From: Acidisoma sp. PAMC 29798
GTDB taxonomy: Bacteria; Pseudomonadota; Alphaproteobacteria; Acetobacterales; Acetobacteraceae
NCBI RefSeq assembly: GCF_030252425.1
Contig: NZ_CP126994.1
Span: forward strand, 1,302,001 to 1,366,000
Direction of reading: 5' to 3'
Length of the DNA: 64,000 bases
Below, in pieces: positions 19,194 to 27,125 of the stretch (position 1 is its first letter; each line of letters starts with the position of its first letter). The translations under genes and the position numbers were made by a program. The notes below the pieces were generated by a model. It did not search any database. It worked only from the letters and a program-made list of their open reading frames with translations, and had not been told where the DNA came from.

Positions 19194-19917
19194 GTTCCGC
19201 AACGTCAATACCTACTACGGCGATCTGCACGTTCTGAAGAACGTCAATTACAACCTCGGTGCGGGCGAAATCATCTGCCTGCTCGGCGGCAATGCCTGCG
19301 GCAAATCGACGACCATGAAGACCATCATGGGCATCGTCCGCCCGACGAGCGGGGAGGTCATTTTCGAGGGCCAGCGCATCGACAAGCTGTCGACGGCCGA
19401 GCGCGTGCGGCGCGGCATCGCGCCGGTGCTGGAAGCCCGCCGGCTGTTCCCGCGCATGACGGTGTTCGAAAATCTGGAGATGGGCGCCTATACCCGCAAG
19501 AAGGGCGCGGAGTTCAACCAGGATCTGGAGCGCGTCTATGAGCTGTTCCCGCGCGTCAAGGAACGGCGCGAGCAGCAGGCCGGCACGTTGTCGGGCGGCG
19601 AGCAGCAGATGGTGGCCATCGGGCGCGCGCTGATGGCGCGGCCGAAGCTCATCTGCATGGATGAGCCGTCGATGGGTCTGTCGCCGCTTTTCGTGGAACA
19701 GACTTTCGAGACGATCCAGCACATCAACCGGCAGGGCGTGACCATCTTCATGGTCGAGCAGAATGCGGCGATGGCGCTGTCCATCGCGCATCGTGCCTAT
19801 GTCTTGCAGACCGGCGTCGTGGTGTTGTCGGGTCCGGCGTCGGAACTGCGCGAGAACGAGCAGATCAAGTCGGCCTATCTCGGCGAGATGACGGTTGAGG
19901 CGCCCGTCGCCGCCTGA
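19186..19917 (+). CDS. Branched-chain amino acid-type ABC ATPase (LivF-like)
   Basis: Second ATPase of the liv-type importer, 243 residues. The start is the ATG at 19186 (MLEFRNVNTYYGDLHVL), overlapping the fused gene by 8 bp; an in-frame upstream ATG at 19126 is rejected because LivF proteins begin here. Walker A is GGNACGKST, slightly unusual in having Asn-Ala-Cys where GPNGAGKST is common. The signature is LSGGEQQMVAIGRAL and Walker B ICMDEPSMGLSP. The C-terminal LRENEQIKSAYLGE is typical of LivF. Last gene of the importer. Confidence 0.93.
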   Translation: MLEFRNVNTYYGDLHVLKNVNYNLGAGEIICLLGGNACGKSTTMKTIMGIVRPTSGEVIFEGQRIDKLSTAERVRRGIAPVLEARRLFPRMTVFENLEMGAYTRKKGAEFNQDLERVYELFPRVKERREQQAGTLSGGEQQMVAIGRALMARPKLICMDEPSMGLSPLFVEQTFETIQHINRQGVTIFMVEQNAAMALSIAHRAYVLQTGVVVLSGPASELRENEQIKSAYLGEMTVEAPVAA

Positions 19918-19929
19918 TACAGGCGGCAC

Positions 19930-20421
19930 ATGACGACGCTCTATATTGACGGTGATGCCTGCCCGGTGCGCGAGGAAGCCTATCGGGTGGCGGAGCGCTT
20001 TGGCCTTGAGGTGTTCGTGGTCGCCAATGGATCACGCCCCATTCGCCCCACGGGCCGCCCGAACGTTCAGCTCATCACAGTCGATGCCGGTGCGGATGTC
20101 GCGGATGACTGGATCGCCGATCGCATGACCGCCACGGATGTCTGCGTGACATCCGACATTCCGCTTGCCTCGCGCTGCCTCGCCAAGGGCGGTCGTGCGC
20201 TGTCGCCGAAAGGGCATCACTGGACGCCGGATAATATCGGCAGCGCGCTGGCGGGCAGGGCGGTGGCGGAGCATTTGCGCGCCACCGGCATCAATACGGG
20301 CGGCCCGGCATCGCTGACGAAGGACGACCGCTCGCGGTTCCTGTCGGCGCTCGACGCCGCCATCCAGGCCGCCCGCAAGCCGGCTCCACCGAAGATGATG
20401 GTGCCGCCCGGCGGGTTTTAG
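19930..20421 (+). CDS. YaiI/YqxD family protein (DUF188)
   Basis: UPF0178/DUF188 protein of 163 residues with a PIN-like fold predicted for the family; biochemical role is unknown. Conserved segments are YIDGDACPVREEAYRVAERF at the N-terminus, GADVADDWIADR, VTSDIPLASRCLAKGG with its acidic and serine residues, and HHWTPDNIGSAL. The family length is about 150-160, so it is complete. It starts 12 bp after the livF-like stop, so may be co-transcribed, though no functional link to transport is known. Confidence 0.9.
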   Translation: MTTLYIDGDACPVREEAYRVAERFGLEVFVVANGSRPIRPTGRPNVQLITVDAGADVADDWIADRMTATDVCVTSDIPLASRCLAKGGRALSPKGHHWTPDNIGSALAGRAVAEHLRATGINTGGPASLTKDDRSRFLSALDAAIQAARKPAPPKMMVPPGGF

Positions 20422-20439
20422 CCAATCCGGTTGTCGGCC

Positions 20440-20470
20440 CGTAGGGCGGAAAAGCGCAGCGTATTCCGCC
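20440..20470. repeat. Family B repeat, solo unit
   Basis: A single 31-nt unit almost identical to the two at 16061-16135, located in the 62-bp gap between the convergent YaiI-family and GntP-family genes. The stem GGCGGAA/TTCCGCC with an AAGCGCAGCGT-type loop could act as a bidirectional transcript end. Confidence 0.8.
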
Positions 20471-20483
20471 GTGAACCGCCGTC

Positions 20484-21824
20484 CTACATCACGATCGACA
20501 GCAGCAGCGTCAGGATCAGCGCAGTGATGGAGATGATCGTCTCCATGATCGACCAGCTCTTCAGCGTCTGCCCGACGCTCATGTTCAGATACTGCTTCAC
20601 CAGCCAGAAGCCGCCGTCGTTCACATGGCTGAAAATGAGCGAGCCTGCCCCGGTCGCAAGCACCAGCAGCGGCGGTGAGACGCCCGGCAGATGCGCGGCG
20701 ATCGGTGCCACAATGCCGGCCGAGGTGATCATCGCGACGGTGGAGGATCCCACCGCCAGGCGGACCACGGCCGCCAGCAGCCAAGCGAGCAGAAGCAGCG
20801 GCACATGGGCGCCGGTCGCAGCCGTCACGATGGCATGCGACACGCCGCTGTCGATCAACACGCGGCCGAAGCCGCCGCCGGCGCCGATCAGCAGGGTGAT
20901 CATCGCCGTCGGCGCCAGACAGTCATTAGTGAATTGGAGAATCGTCTCGCGGGACATGCCGCGCGAAAAGCCTAGCGTGAAGAAACTCAGGATCACGGCG
21001 AGCAGCAAGGCGATGTCGGTATTGCCGATGAAGCCAAGCACCTGAAATGGCATTGAGCCCTTGGTGGTAAACAGGCTGGCGAAACTGCCCAGCAGCATCA
21101 GGAACACTGGCAGCAACAGCGTCACCATCGTCACCGTGAAGCCCGGCAGGCTCTCGGCGTCCTTGGTCAGCACGAACTGCGCCGCCATCGGGTTTTCCTC
21201 GGGAAGAATGATCCGGGGGGCGATGTATTTCGCGAAGACCGGCCCGGCCAGGATAGCGGTCGGTACGCCCACGATCAGCGCCACCAGGATGGTGTGGCCG
21301 ATATCGGCATTGAAGGCCGTCACGGCGAGCATCGCGGCGGGATGTGGCGGCATCAGGCCATGCACGACGGAAAGGCCGGCGATCAGCGGCAGCGCCACCA
21401 GCAGCAGCGGCGTGCCGGTCTTGCGGGAGACGTTGAAGGCGATCGGGATCAGCAGCACGAAGCCGACTTCGAAGAAGACCGGCAGACCAACGATCAGGCC
21501 GATCAGCATCATAGCCCAATGGATGTTCTTCGGGCCGAACCAGGCCACCAAAGTATTGGCGATCCGCTCCGCGCCACCGGATTCGGCGAGCATTTTGCCG
21601 AGCATGGTGCCGAGGGCGATGATGATGGCGATATGGCCCAGGGCATTGCCGACCCCGGTCTCGAAGGATTTGACCACTGTCGTCGCCGGCATTCCGGCGA
21701 CCAGCGCCACGGCCAACGATACGGTGAAGATGACGATGAAGGGATTTAGCTTGAAGCGCGCGATCAACACGATCAGCGCGACCACCGCGATGACGGCGAG
21801 GCCGATGGCAAAAACCGGGGACAT
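20484..21824 (-). CDS. Gluconate:H+ symporter family permease (GntP)
   Basis: GntP-family secondary transporter of 446 residues with around 12-14 hydrophobic segments, importing gluconate or a related sugar acid with protons. Family blocks include GNALGHIAIIIALGTMLGKM, then ESGGAERIA, GLPVFFEVGFVLLIPI, VHGLMPPHPAA, GAGGGFGRVLIDSG and SHVNDGGFWLVKQY. There is no gluconokinase or sugar-acid dehydratase next to it, so gluconate itself is not assured (other GntP members take idonate, fructuronate or hydroxy acids). It stands alone on the minus strand, followed by arfB upstream. Confidence 0.92.
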   Translation of the reverse strand: MSPVFAIGLAVIAVVALIVLIARFKLNPFIVIFTVSLAVALVAGMPATTVVKSFETGVGNALGHIAIIIALGTMLGKMLAESGGAERIANTLVAWFGPKNIHWAMMLIGLIVGLPVFFEVGFVLLIPIAFNVSRKTGTPLLLVALPLIAGLSVVHGLMPPHPAAMLAVTAFNADIGHTILVALIVGVPTAILAGPVFAKYIAPRIILPEENPMAAQFVLTKDAESLPGFTVTMVTLLLPVFLMLLGSFASLFTTKGSMPFQVLGFIGNTDIALLLAVILSFFTLGFSRGMSRETILQFTNDCLAPTAMITLLIGAGGGFGRVLIDSGVSHAIVTAATGAHVPLLLLAWLLAAVVRLAVGSSTVAMITSAGIVAPIAAHLPGVSPPLLVLATGAGSLIFSHVNDGGFWLVKQYLNMSVGQTLKSWSIMETIISITALILTLLLSIVM

Positions 21825-21878
21825 ACAGCAGACTCCATGCGGGGCGTCCCTCCGCCATGGGCCGCCCCGGCCAGAAGA

Positions 21879-22301
21879 TCAATCCGTCGGCTTGCCGCGC
21901 ATCTTCTTGATATCGGCCCGGCGGGTCTTGCCATCCAGCCGCCGCGTCTTGCTGCCGAGGGTCGGGCGGGTCGGCCGACGCTTGCGAGGAACGGCCGCTG
22001 CTTCTTTGAGCAACTCGACCAGACGGCCGGTTGCATCCTCTCGATTGCGGATCTGGCTGCGATAGCTTTGCGCGAAGATGACGATGACGCCGTCTTGCGT
22101 CATGCGCTGGCCGGCGAGCGTGGTCAGACGGGCGCGCATCGCGTCCGTCAGGCCGTCCCAGCTTCGGGTGTCGAACCGCAGCTCGACGGCGGTGGACACC
22201 TTGTTGACGTTCTGGCCACCCGGTCCCGAGGCGCGGACAAAGGCAAATTCCAACGCCTCGGTATCGATCGACAAACCGCCCGAAATGGGAATCGTGACCA
22301 T
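21879..22301 (-). CDS. arfB: Alternative ribosome-rescue factor ArfB (peptidyl-tRNA hydrolase)
   Basis: Codon-independent release factor that frees ribosomes stalled at mRNA ends. The 140-residue protein has the catalytic GGQ at residues 28-30 in RASGPGGQNVNKV and the flexible basic C-terminal tail (KRRPTRP ... KKMRGKPTD) that enters the empty mRNA channel. No stop-codon recognition domain is present, which separates it from RF1/RF2. It starts 20 bp upstream of the GT4 gene end, in the same orientation, with 54 bp to the GntP gene. Confidence 0.95.
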   Translation of the reverse strand: MVTIPISGGLSIDTEALEFAFVRASGPGGQNVNKVSTAVELRFDTRSWDGLTDAMRARLTTLAGQRMTQDGVIVIFAQSYRSQIRNREDATGRLVELLKEAAAVPRKRRPTRPTLGSKTRRLDGKTRRADIKKMRGKPTD

Positions 22302-22320
22302 TTCGGGACGTTAGCCTCGA

Positions 22321-23376
22321 TCAGCTCGCGATGGCGCGGAGCTGGTGGCGCGGCTGCTCGATCATGTCCTCGTAGACCGAGACGTAGTTCTCGGCCATGC
22401 GACGGGCGCTGAACCGTTCCTCGAAGCGGGCGCGAACGCCGGCCCGGCTGATCTCGCCCAGGCGACGCACGGCGCGGACCGCATCGGCTTCGTCACGCGT
22501 GATGAACCCGGTGACGCCGTCTTCAATGACTTCGGGCACCGAACCGCGCTCATAGGTAATCACCGGCGTGCCGCAGGCCATGGCTTCGATCATCACCAGG
22601 CCGAAGGGTTCCGGCCAGTCGATCGGGAACAACAGGGCATGGGCCCCGGACAGGAAGTCCGGCTTCTGCATTTCGTTGATTTCGCCGATGAACTCGACAT
22701 GCGGTTGCTTTAGCAACGGCTTGATGACGGCTTCGAAATACTCCTCGTCGGCGGTATCCACCTTGGCCGCGATCTTGACCCGCATGCCCGCCTTGCCGGC
22801 GATGTGGATCGCCTTATCGACACCCTTTTCCGGTGAGACGCGGCCGAGGACCGCGAGATAGTCCTGCTTCACGCCACGCGGCGTCAGGATATTCGTAGGC
22901 AGACCATGATGCACCGTCTGCACCCAGTTCAGATGGGGCACCGGTGCGCGCTGGCTGTCGGAGATGGAGATCAGCGGCACCTTGGGAAACGCGCCGTAGA
23001 TATCGACGAATTCCGGCAGATCGAGGCGGCCGTGGATGGTGGTGACGAAGGGTGTCGGCTGACGGGAGAACAGCGAGAAGGGCAGGTAGTCGTTGTGGAA
23101 ATGGATGACGTCGAATTCGTCCACACGGTCGCGGATGGCTTCCATCATCTTCATATGCGGGGCCATGCGGTCGCGAATATTGGGATCGAGGCGTAGCGCT
23201 TCCTCGCACATCGGCTCCAGCCGCGCGGAGGTGCGAGAGTCGCCGCTCGCGAAGAGCGTCACCTCATGGCCCATGGCCACAAGCTCCTCCGTCAGAAACG
23301 AAACCACCCTCTCGGTGCCGCCATAAAGGCGCGGCGGCACGGCTTCATACAGCGGGGACACCTGGGCGATGCGCAT
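22321..23376 (-). CDS. Glycosyltransferase family 4 protein
   Basis: GT-B fold glycosyltransferase, 351 residues. The N-terminal domain starts RIAQVSPLYEAVPPRLYGGT with the glycine-rich acceptor loop; the C-terminal donor domain has GRVSPEKGVDKAI and the EX7E-type block PEPFGLVMIEAMACGTPVI, followed by RGSVPEVIEDG. These define a retaining GT4 enzyme using a nucleotide-sugar donor; donor and acceptor are not predictable. A good AGGAG site precedes the ATG. It is divergent from an ABC exporter and an OtsA gene, so could serve in polysaccharide or glycolipid synthesis. Confidence 0.9.
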   Translation of the reverse strand: MRIAQVSPLYEAVPPRLYGGTERVVSFLTEELVAMGHEVTLFASGDSRTSARLEPMCEEALRLDPNIRDRMAPHMKMMEAIRDRVDEFDVIHFHNDYLPFSLFSRQPTPFVTTIHGRLDLPEFVDIYGAFPKVPLISISDSQRAPVPHLNWVQTVHHGLPTNILTPRGVKQDYLAVLGRVSPEKGVDKAIHIAGKAGMRVKIAAKVDTADEEYFEAVIKPLLKQPHVEFIGEINEMQKPDFLSGAHALLFPIDWPEPFGLVMIEAMACGTPVITYERGSVPEVIEDGVTGFITRDEADAVRAVRRLGEISRAGVRARFEERFSARRMAENYVSVYEDMIEQPRHQLRAIAS

Positions 23377-23706
23377 CGTGGAACTCTCCTGAGAGCCTGC
23401 TCCGCGGCATTATGCGTGAGCGTATAAGAGGTTAGGCGAAAGGGCTAAGAAGTCGTCTGAAGTCGTGCAGCAAGCGCTTCAACATCATCACCGAATGTGG
23501 CGAAATCCCGGCGCTAATGCCTTGAAAGAACGGCACTTCGGCGAAATGCGCCCTATTTCCGCTACGATCTTCTTCTAGCATCTCTTCAAGCCAATTTGAG
23601 GTCTGCGCTGCGGCGCACAACACCACGTTGGAGAGTGATGGCGCCCTTACGAGAGAGCGCGGGTTCGATCGACGCAAGTTGATTGCCCGCCCTGGAGAGG
23701 ATCTAG
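23377..23706. promoter_or_regulatory. Divergent intergenic region, GT4 / ABC exporter
   Basis: A 330-bp gap without a convincing gene. An 81-codon minus-strand frame at 23432-23677 lacks the third-position GC bias of its neighbours and a ribosome site. A CATAAT box on the minus strand at 23409-23414 could be the -10 of the GT4 gene. GGAGAGG at 23692-23698 is the ribosome site of the exporter gene. Confidence 0.4.
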
Positions 23707-25542
23707 ATGCACGGTTTCGATCGTTCTGGCCTGGCCGAAGAGGCGTATGGCGTCACATCCGCGAAGCAGTCCGAGATCTTGCTCGGCCTCCGCGCGAAGC
23801 CGCTGCGTTTTTTGCTGCATTTCGCCGCCCGTCACCCGATCGCACACGGCGCGGTGCTCGGCTCGGTTCTCGTGGCCGTCCTGTGCTCGGTGCTGACGCA
23901 ATATGGCTTGAAGAACCTGGTGGACGCCGTCTCCCACGGTCACGGCCCGGCTGCCGTTCGGGGTGTCTGGATCGCCTTCGCGGTCCTCGCCGTGCTGATT
24001 TGTGCCGACAACCTCATGTGGCGGGTCGGCGGCTGGATCGCGGCCGGTCTTTTCGTGCGCGTCACCGGTGACGTGCGGCGCGACCTGTTCACCCATCTGT
24101 CGGGCCATTCGCCGAGCTATTTCGCCGATCGCCTGCCGGGCACACTGTCCGGCCGGGTGACCGCGACGTCTAACGCTGTCTTCACAACCGAGAATACGCT
24201 GGCCTGGAACATCCTGCCGCCGGTCGTGGCCGTGATCTTCTCGATCGCTCTGGTCACCTCGGTCAATCCGACGATGGCTATCACGATGCTGGCCATCAGT
24301 ATCGGCCTCGCCGGTGTCATCTTCATGCTGGCCCGTAAGGGCGGCCCCTTGCACCGCACCTACGCCGCCGCCGCCTCGCGCGTCGATGGCGAGCTGGTCG
24401 ATGTCATCGGCAATATCGGCGTGGTCCGTGCCTTTGGTGCGACGCTGCGCGAGTCCAGGCGCATCGGCGCCACCATCGCGGATGAGATGTCAGCCCGCCA
24501 CAATAGCCTCAAGTATCTGGAGAAGCTGCGCCTGCTGCATGCCGTGGTCACCGCCGCCTTCTCGGCCGGTGTCATGGCCTGGGCGGTTGTGCTGTGGCAG
24601 CACGGCGAAGCGACGGCCGGCGACATCGTCCTCGTTGGCTCGCTCTGCTTCACCATCCTGCACGGCACGCGGGATCTCGCCGTCGCGCTGGTCGATCTGA
24701 CGCAGCATGTCGCCCGGCTTGAGGAGGCAACGGCCACGCTGCTGCTGCCCCACGCCCTGCCGGATGCGCCGCAGGCACGCCCGCTGCTGCTGACCGCCGG
24801 CGCGGTGAGCTTCGAGGGCGTGCGCTTCTCCTATCCCGGTCGCCCCGAGATTCTCAAGGGGATCGACATTTCCATCAAGGCCGGTGAGCGCGTCGGTCTG
24901 GTCGGCGCGTCCGGCGCCGGCAAGTCCACGATGCTCAGCCTCATGCAGCGCTTCTATGACCCGAGCGAGGGCCGCTTGCTGATCGACGGCCAGGACATCA
25001 GCCGGGTGACGCAGGAAAGCCTGCGCCAGGGCATGGCCGTGGTGCCGCAGGACATTTCCCTGTTCCATCGCTCGGTCCTGGAAAACATCCGCTACGCGCG
25101 TCCGGGCGCCTCCACCGCTGAGGTGCTGCAAGCGGCCGAACTCGCCCGCTGCCGCGACTTTATCGAGGCGCTGCCGGAGGGCTTCGACACCGTCGTCGGC
25201 GATCGCGGCACCAAGCTGTCTGGTGGTCAGCGTCAGCGTATCGCCATTGCCCGCGCCATCCTGAAGAATGCGCCGCTGCTGCTGCTCGATGAGGCGACCT
25301 CGGCGCTCGACACCGAATCCGAACAGGCAATCCAATCCGCCCTCGATATCCTGATGCAGGGCCGCACCGTGGTCGCCATCGCCCATCGGCTGTCCACGTT
25401 GCGCGAGTTCGACCGCATCATCGTCATGGATAAGGGCGAGGTCATCGACGACGGGTCGCCGATGGAACTGTCCATGCGTCCCGGCCCGTATCGCGATCTC
25501 CTTTCCCGCCAGAACGTCATCCCGATCTCGCGGGCGGCGTAA
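23707..25542 (+). CDS. ABC exporter, fused permease-ATPase
   Basis: Half-transporter of 611 residues that would work as a homodimer. A cytoplasmic N-terminus of about 45 residues is followed by six predicted membrane helices up to about residue 330 (ABC_membrane type), then an ATPase with Walker A GASGAGKST, Q-loop region VVPQDISLFHRSV, signature LSGGQRQRIAIARAI and Walker B LLLLDEATSALD. The family includes lipid, glycolipid, peptide and drug exporters; substrate cannot be read from sequence. It lies between glycosyltransferase and trehalose genes (47 bp before otsA), hinting at export of a glycoconjugate. Confidence 0.92.
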   Translation: MHGFDRSGLAEEAYGVTSAKQSEILLGLRAKPLRFLLHFAARHPIAHGAVLGSVLVAVLCSVLTQYGLKNLVDAVSHGHGPAAVRGVWIAFAVLAVLICADNLMWRVGGWIAAGLFVRVTGDVRRDLFTHLSGHSPSYFADRLPGTLSGRVTATSNAVFTTENTLAWNILPPVVAVIFSIALVTSVNPTMAITMLAISIGLAGVIFMLARKGGPLHRTYAAAASRVDGELVDVIGNIGVVRAFGATLRESRRIGATIADEMSARHNSLKYLEKLRLLHAVVTAAFSAGVMAWAVVLWQHGEATAGDIVLVGSLCFTILHGTRDLAVALVDLTQHVARLEEATATLLLPHALPDAPQARPLLLTAGAVSFEGVRFSYPGRPEILKGIDISIKAGERVGLVGASGAGKSTMLSLMQRFYDPSEGRLLIDGQDISRVTQESLRQGMAVVPQDISLFHRSVLENIRYARPGASTAEVLQAAELARCRDFIEALPEGFDTVVGDRGTKLSGGQRQRIAIARAILKNAPLLLLDEATSALDTESEQAIQSALDILMQGRTVVAIAHRLSTLREFDRIIVMDKGEVIDDGSPMELSMRPGPYRDLLSRQNVIPISRAA

Positions 25543-25588
25543 CGAGCCCATCTCTTTGTGCGTGCATCTGAAATAGGAAGCACTACCG

Positions 25589-27040
25589 ATGGAAGACTCT
25601 CAATTCGGCCGGGCTTTGGCGGATTTGCGCGACATCGCGGCCCGGCAGTCGGCGGCGCAGTCCGAGGCCGGGCGCCTCATCGTGGTGTCCAACCGTGTCG
25701 CCCCGATCGAGGAGGGGCAGCCGACGGCCGGTGGCCTCGCCGCCGGCGTGCTGGATGCGCTGAATGACAAAGGCGGGCTTTGGATCGGCTGGAGCGGCGA
25801 GATCGCCAGCGACGCGAGCCGCATTCTGCCGGAGCGCCAGAAGGGCAAGATCCGCCTCCAGACGCTCGATCTGTCTCAGGCGGATTACGACGAGTATTAT
25901 CGCGGCTTCGCCAATGCCGCGCTGTGGCCGGTGCTGCATTACCGCTCGGCGCTCGCCCGCTTCACGCGCGCCGACTATGCCGGCTACCAGCGGGTCAACG
26001 CCCTGTTCGCCGATGCCGTCGCCCAGTCCCTGGCACCCGATGACGTGGTCTGGGCGCATGACTACCACCTGCTCGGCCTTGCCGATGCGTTGCGGGAGCG
26101 CGGTGCGGCGAACCGCCTCGGCATCTTCCTCCACACGCCCTTTCCGGCGGCGGCGGTCTTCATGACAATCCCGGTGCATGCCCAGCTTGCCCGCTCGCTG
26201 TGCCAATACGACCTCATCGGCTTCCAGACCGAGACCGATCGCCGCAGCTTCGAGGATTACATCCTGCGCGAGGCCGACGGCCATTTACTGCCCGGCCGCG
26301 CGCTGGTGGCCTACGGCCGCGTCGTCCGCACCGGCGTCTATCCAATTGGCGTCCAGACCGATGACATCCGTCGCCAGGCCGAAGCGCCCGCGAACTGCCC
26401 GCAAATGGCGCGCCTGCGCACCTCCATTGGCGCCAGCAAGCTGATCATCAGCGTCGATCGGCTCGACTATTCCAAAGGTCTGAGCGAGCGGTTTCGTGCC
26501 TATGAGCGCTTTCTGGAGCAGAATGCCGACCAGCATGGCGCGGTCACCTTCCTCCAGATCGCCCCGCCCTCGCGCAGCGATGTCGAGACCTATCGCGAAA
26601 TCCGGCTGGAGCTGGAGCGTGAGGCCGGCCGCATCAACGGCCGCTTCGCGGAACTGGACTGGACCCCGCTGCGCTACCTCAACAAGGGCTTCGCGCGGCA
26701 GGTGCTGATGCCGATGTATGCCCTGGCCGATGTCGGGCTGGTCACACCGATGCGGGACGGCATGAACTTGGTCGCGAAGGAATTCGTCGCGGCCCAGGAT
26801 CCGCTCGACCCCGGCGTGCTGGTGCTGTCTCAATTCGCTGGCGCCGCCTGTGAGTTGAAGGCGGCGCTGTTGGTCAATCCCCATGACCCCGATGAAATCG
26901 CCCAGGCCCTGGAGCAGGCGCTGGTGATGCCGCGCGATGAGCGGCGGGACCGTCATGCCGAGATGATGGCTGTCCTGCGCCGCAACAGCCTGTCCGCCTG
27001 GCGGGACCGCTTCCTGGGGGATCTCGCCCGCCGCGCTTAA
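25589..27040 (+). CDS. otsA: Trehalose-6-phosphate synthase (OtsA, GT20)
   Basis: Makes trehalose-6-phosphate from a nucleotide glucose and glucose-6-phosphate, used for osmotic and desiccation tolerance. The 483-residue protein shows the GT20 blocks RLIVVSNRVAP, then GGLAAGVLDAL, WAHDYHLLGLADALRERG, IGVFLHTPFP-like GIFLHTPFPAAAVF, and SVDRLDYSKGLSERFRAYERF, plus the C-terminal TPMRDGMNLVAKEFVAAQ. No trehalose-6-phosphate phosphatase (otsB) lies next to it in this window, which is unusual because otsA and otsB are commonly adjacent. The start is ATG 25589 after AGGAAG. Confidence 0.94.
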   Translation: MEDSQFGRALADLRDIAARQSAAQSEAGRLIVVSNRVAPIEEGQPTAGGLAAGVLDALNDKGGLWIGWSGEIASDASRILPERQKGKIRLQTLDLSQADYDEYYRGFANAALWPVLHYRSALARFTRADYAGYQRVNALFADAVAQSLAPDDVVWAHDYHLLGLADALRERGAANRLGIFLHTPFPAAAVFMTIPVHAQLARSLCQYDLIGFQTETDRRSFEDYILREADGHLLPGRALVAYGRVVRTGVYPIGVQTDDIRRQAEAPANCPQMARLRTSIGASKLIISVDRLDYSKGLSERFRAYERFLEQNADQHGAVTFLQIAPPSRSDVETYREIRLELEREAGRINGRFAELDWTPLRYLNKGFARQVLMPMYALADVGLVTPMRDGMNLVAKEFVAAQDPLDPGVLVLSQFAGAACELKAALLVNPHDPDEIAQALEQALVMPRDERRDRHAEMMAVLRRNSLSAWRDRFLGDLARRA

Positions 27041-27125
27041 GGGCGTTACGGTCGCATCTACAAAACTGCCGCAATCGCTGCGCATTAAGACCGGGAAGAT
27101 TGCGGGGCGCCCGCCGGAGCAGACG

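Noticed and set aside
23432-23677. Possible 81-residue gene on the minus strand
   Set aside because: No third-position GC bias like its neighbours, no ribosome site and no recognisable features; treated as part of the divergent promoter region.
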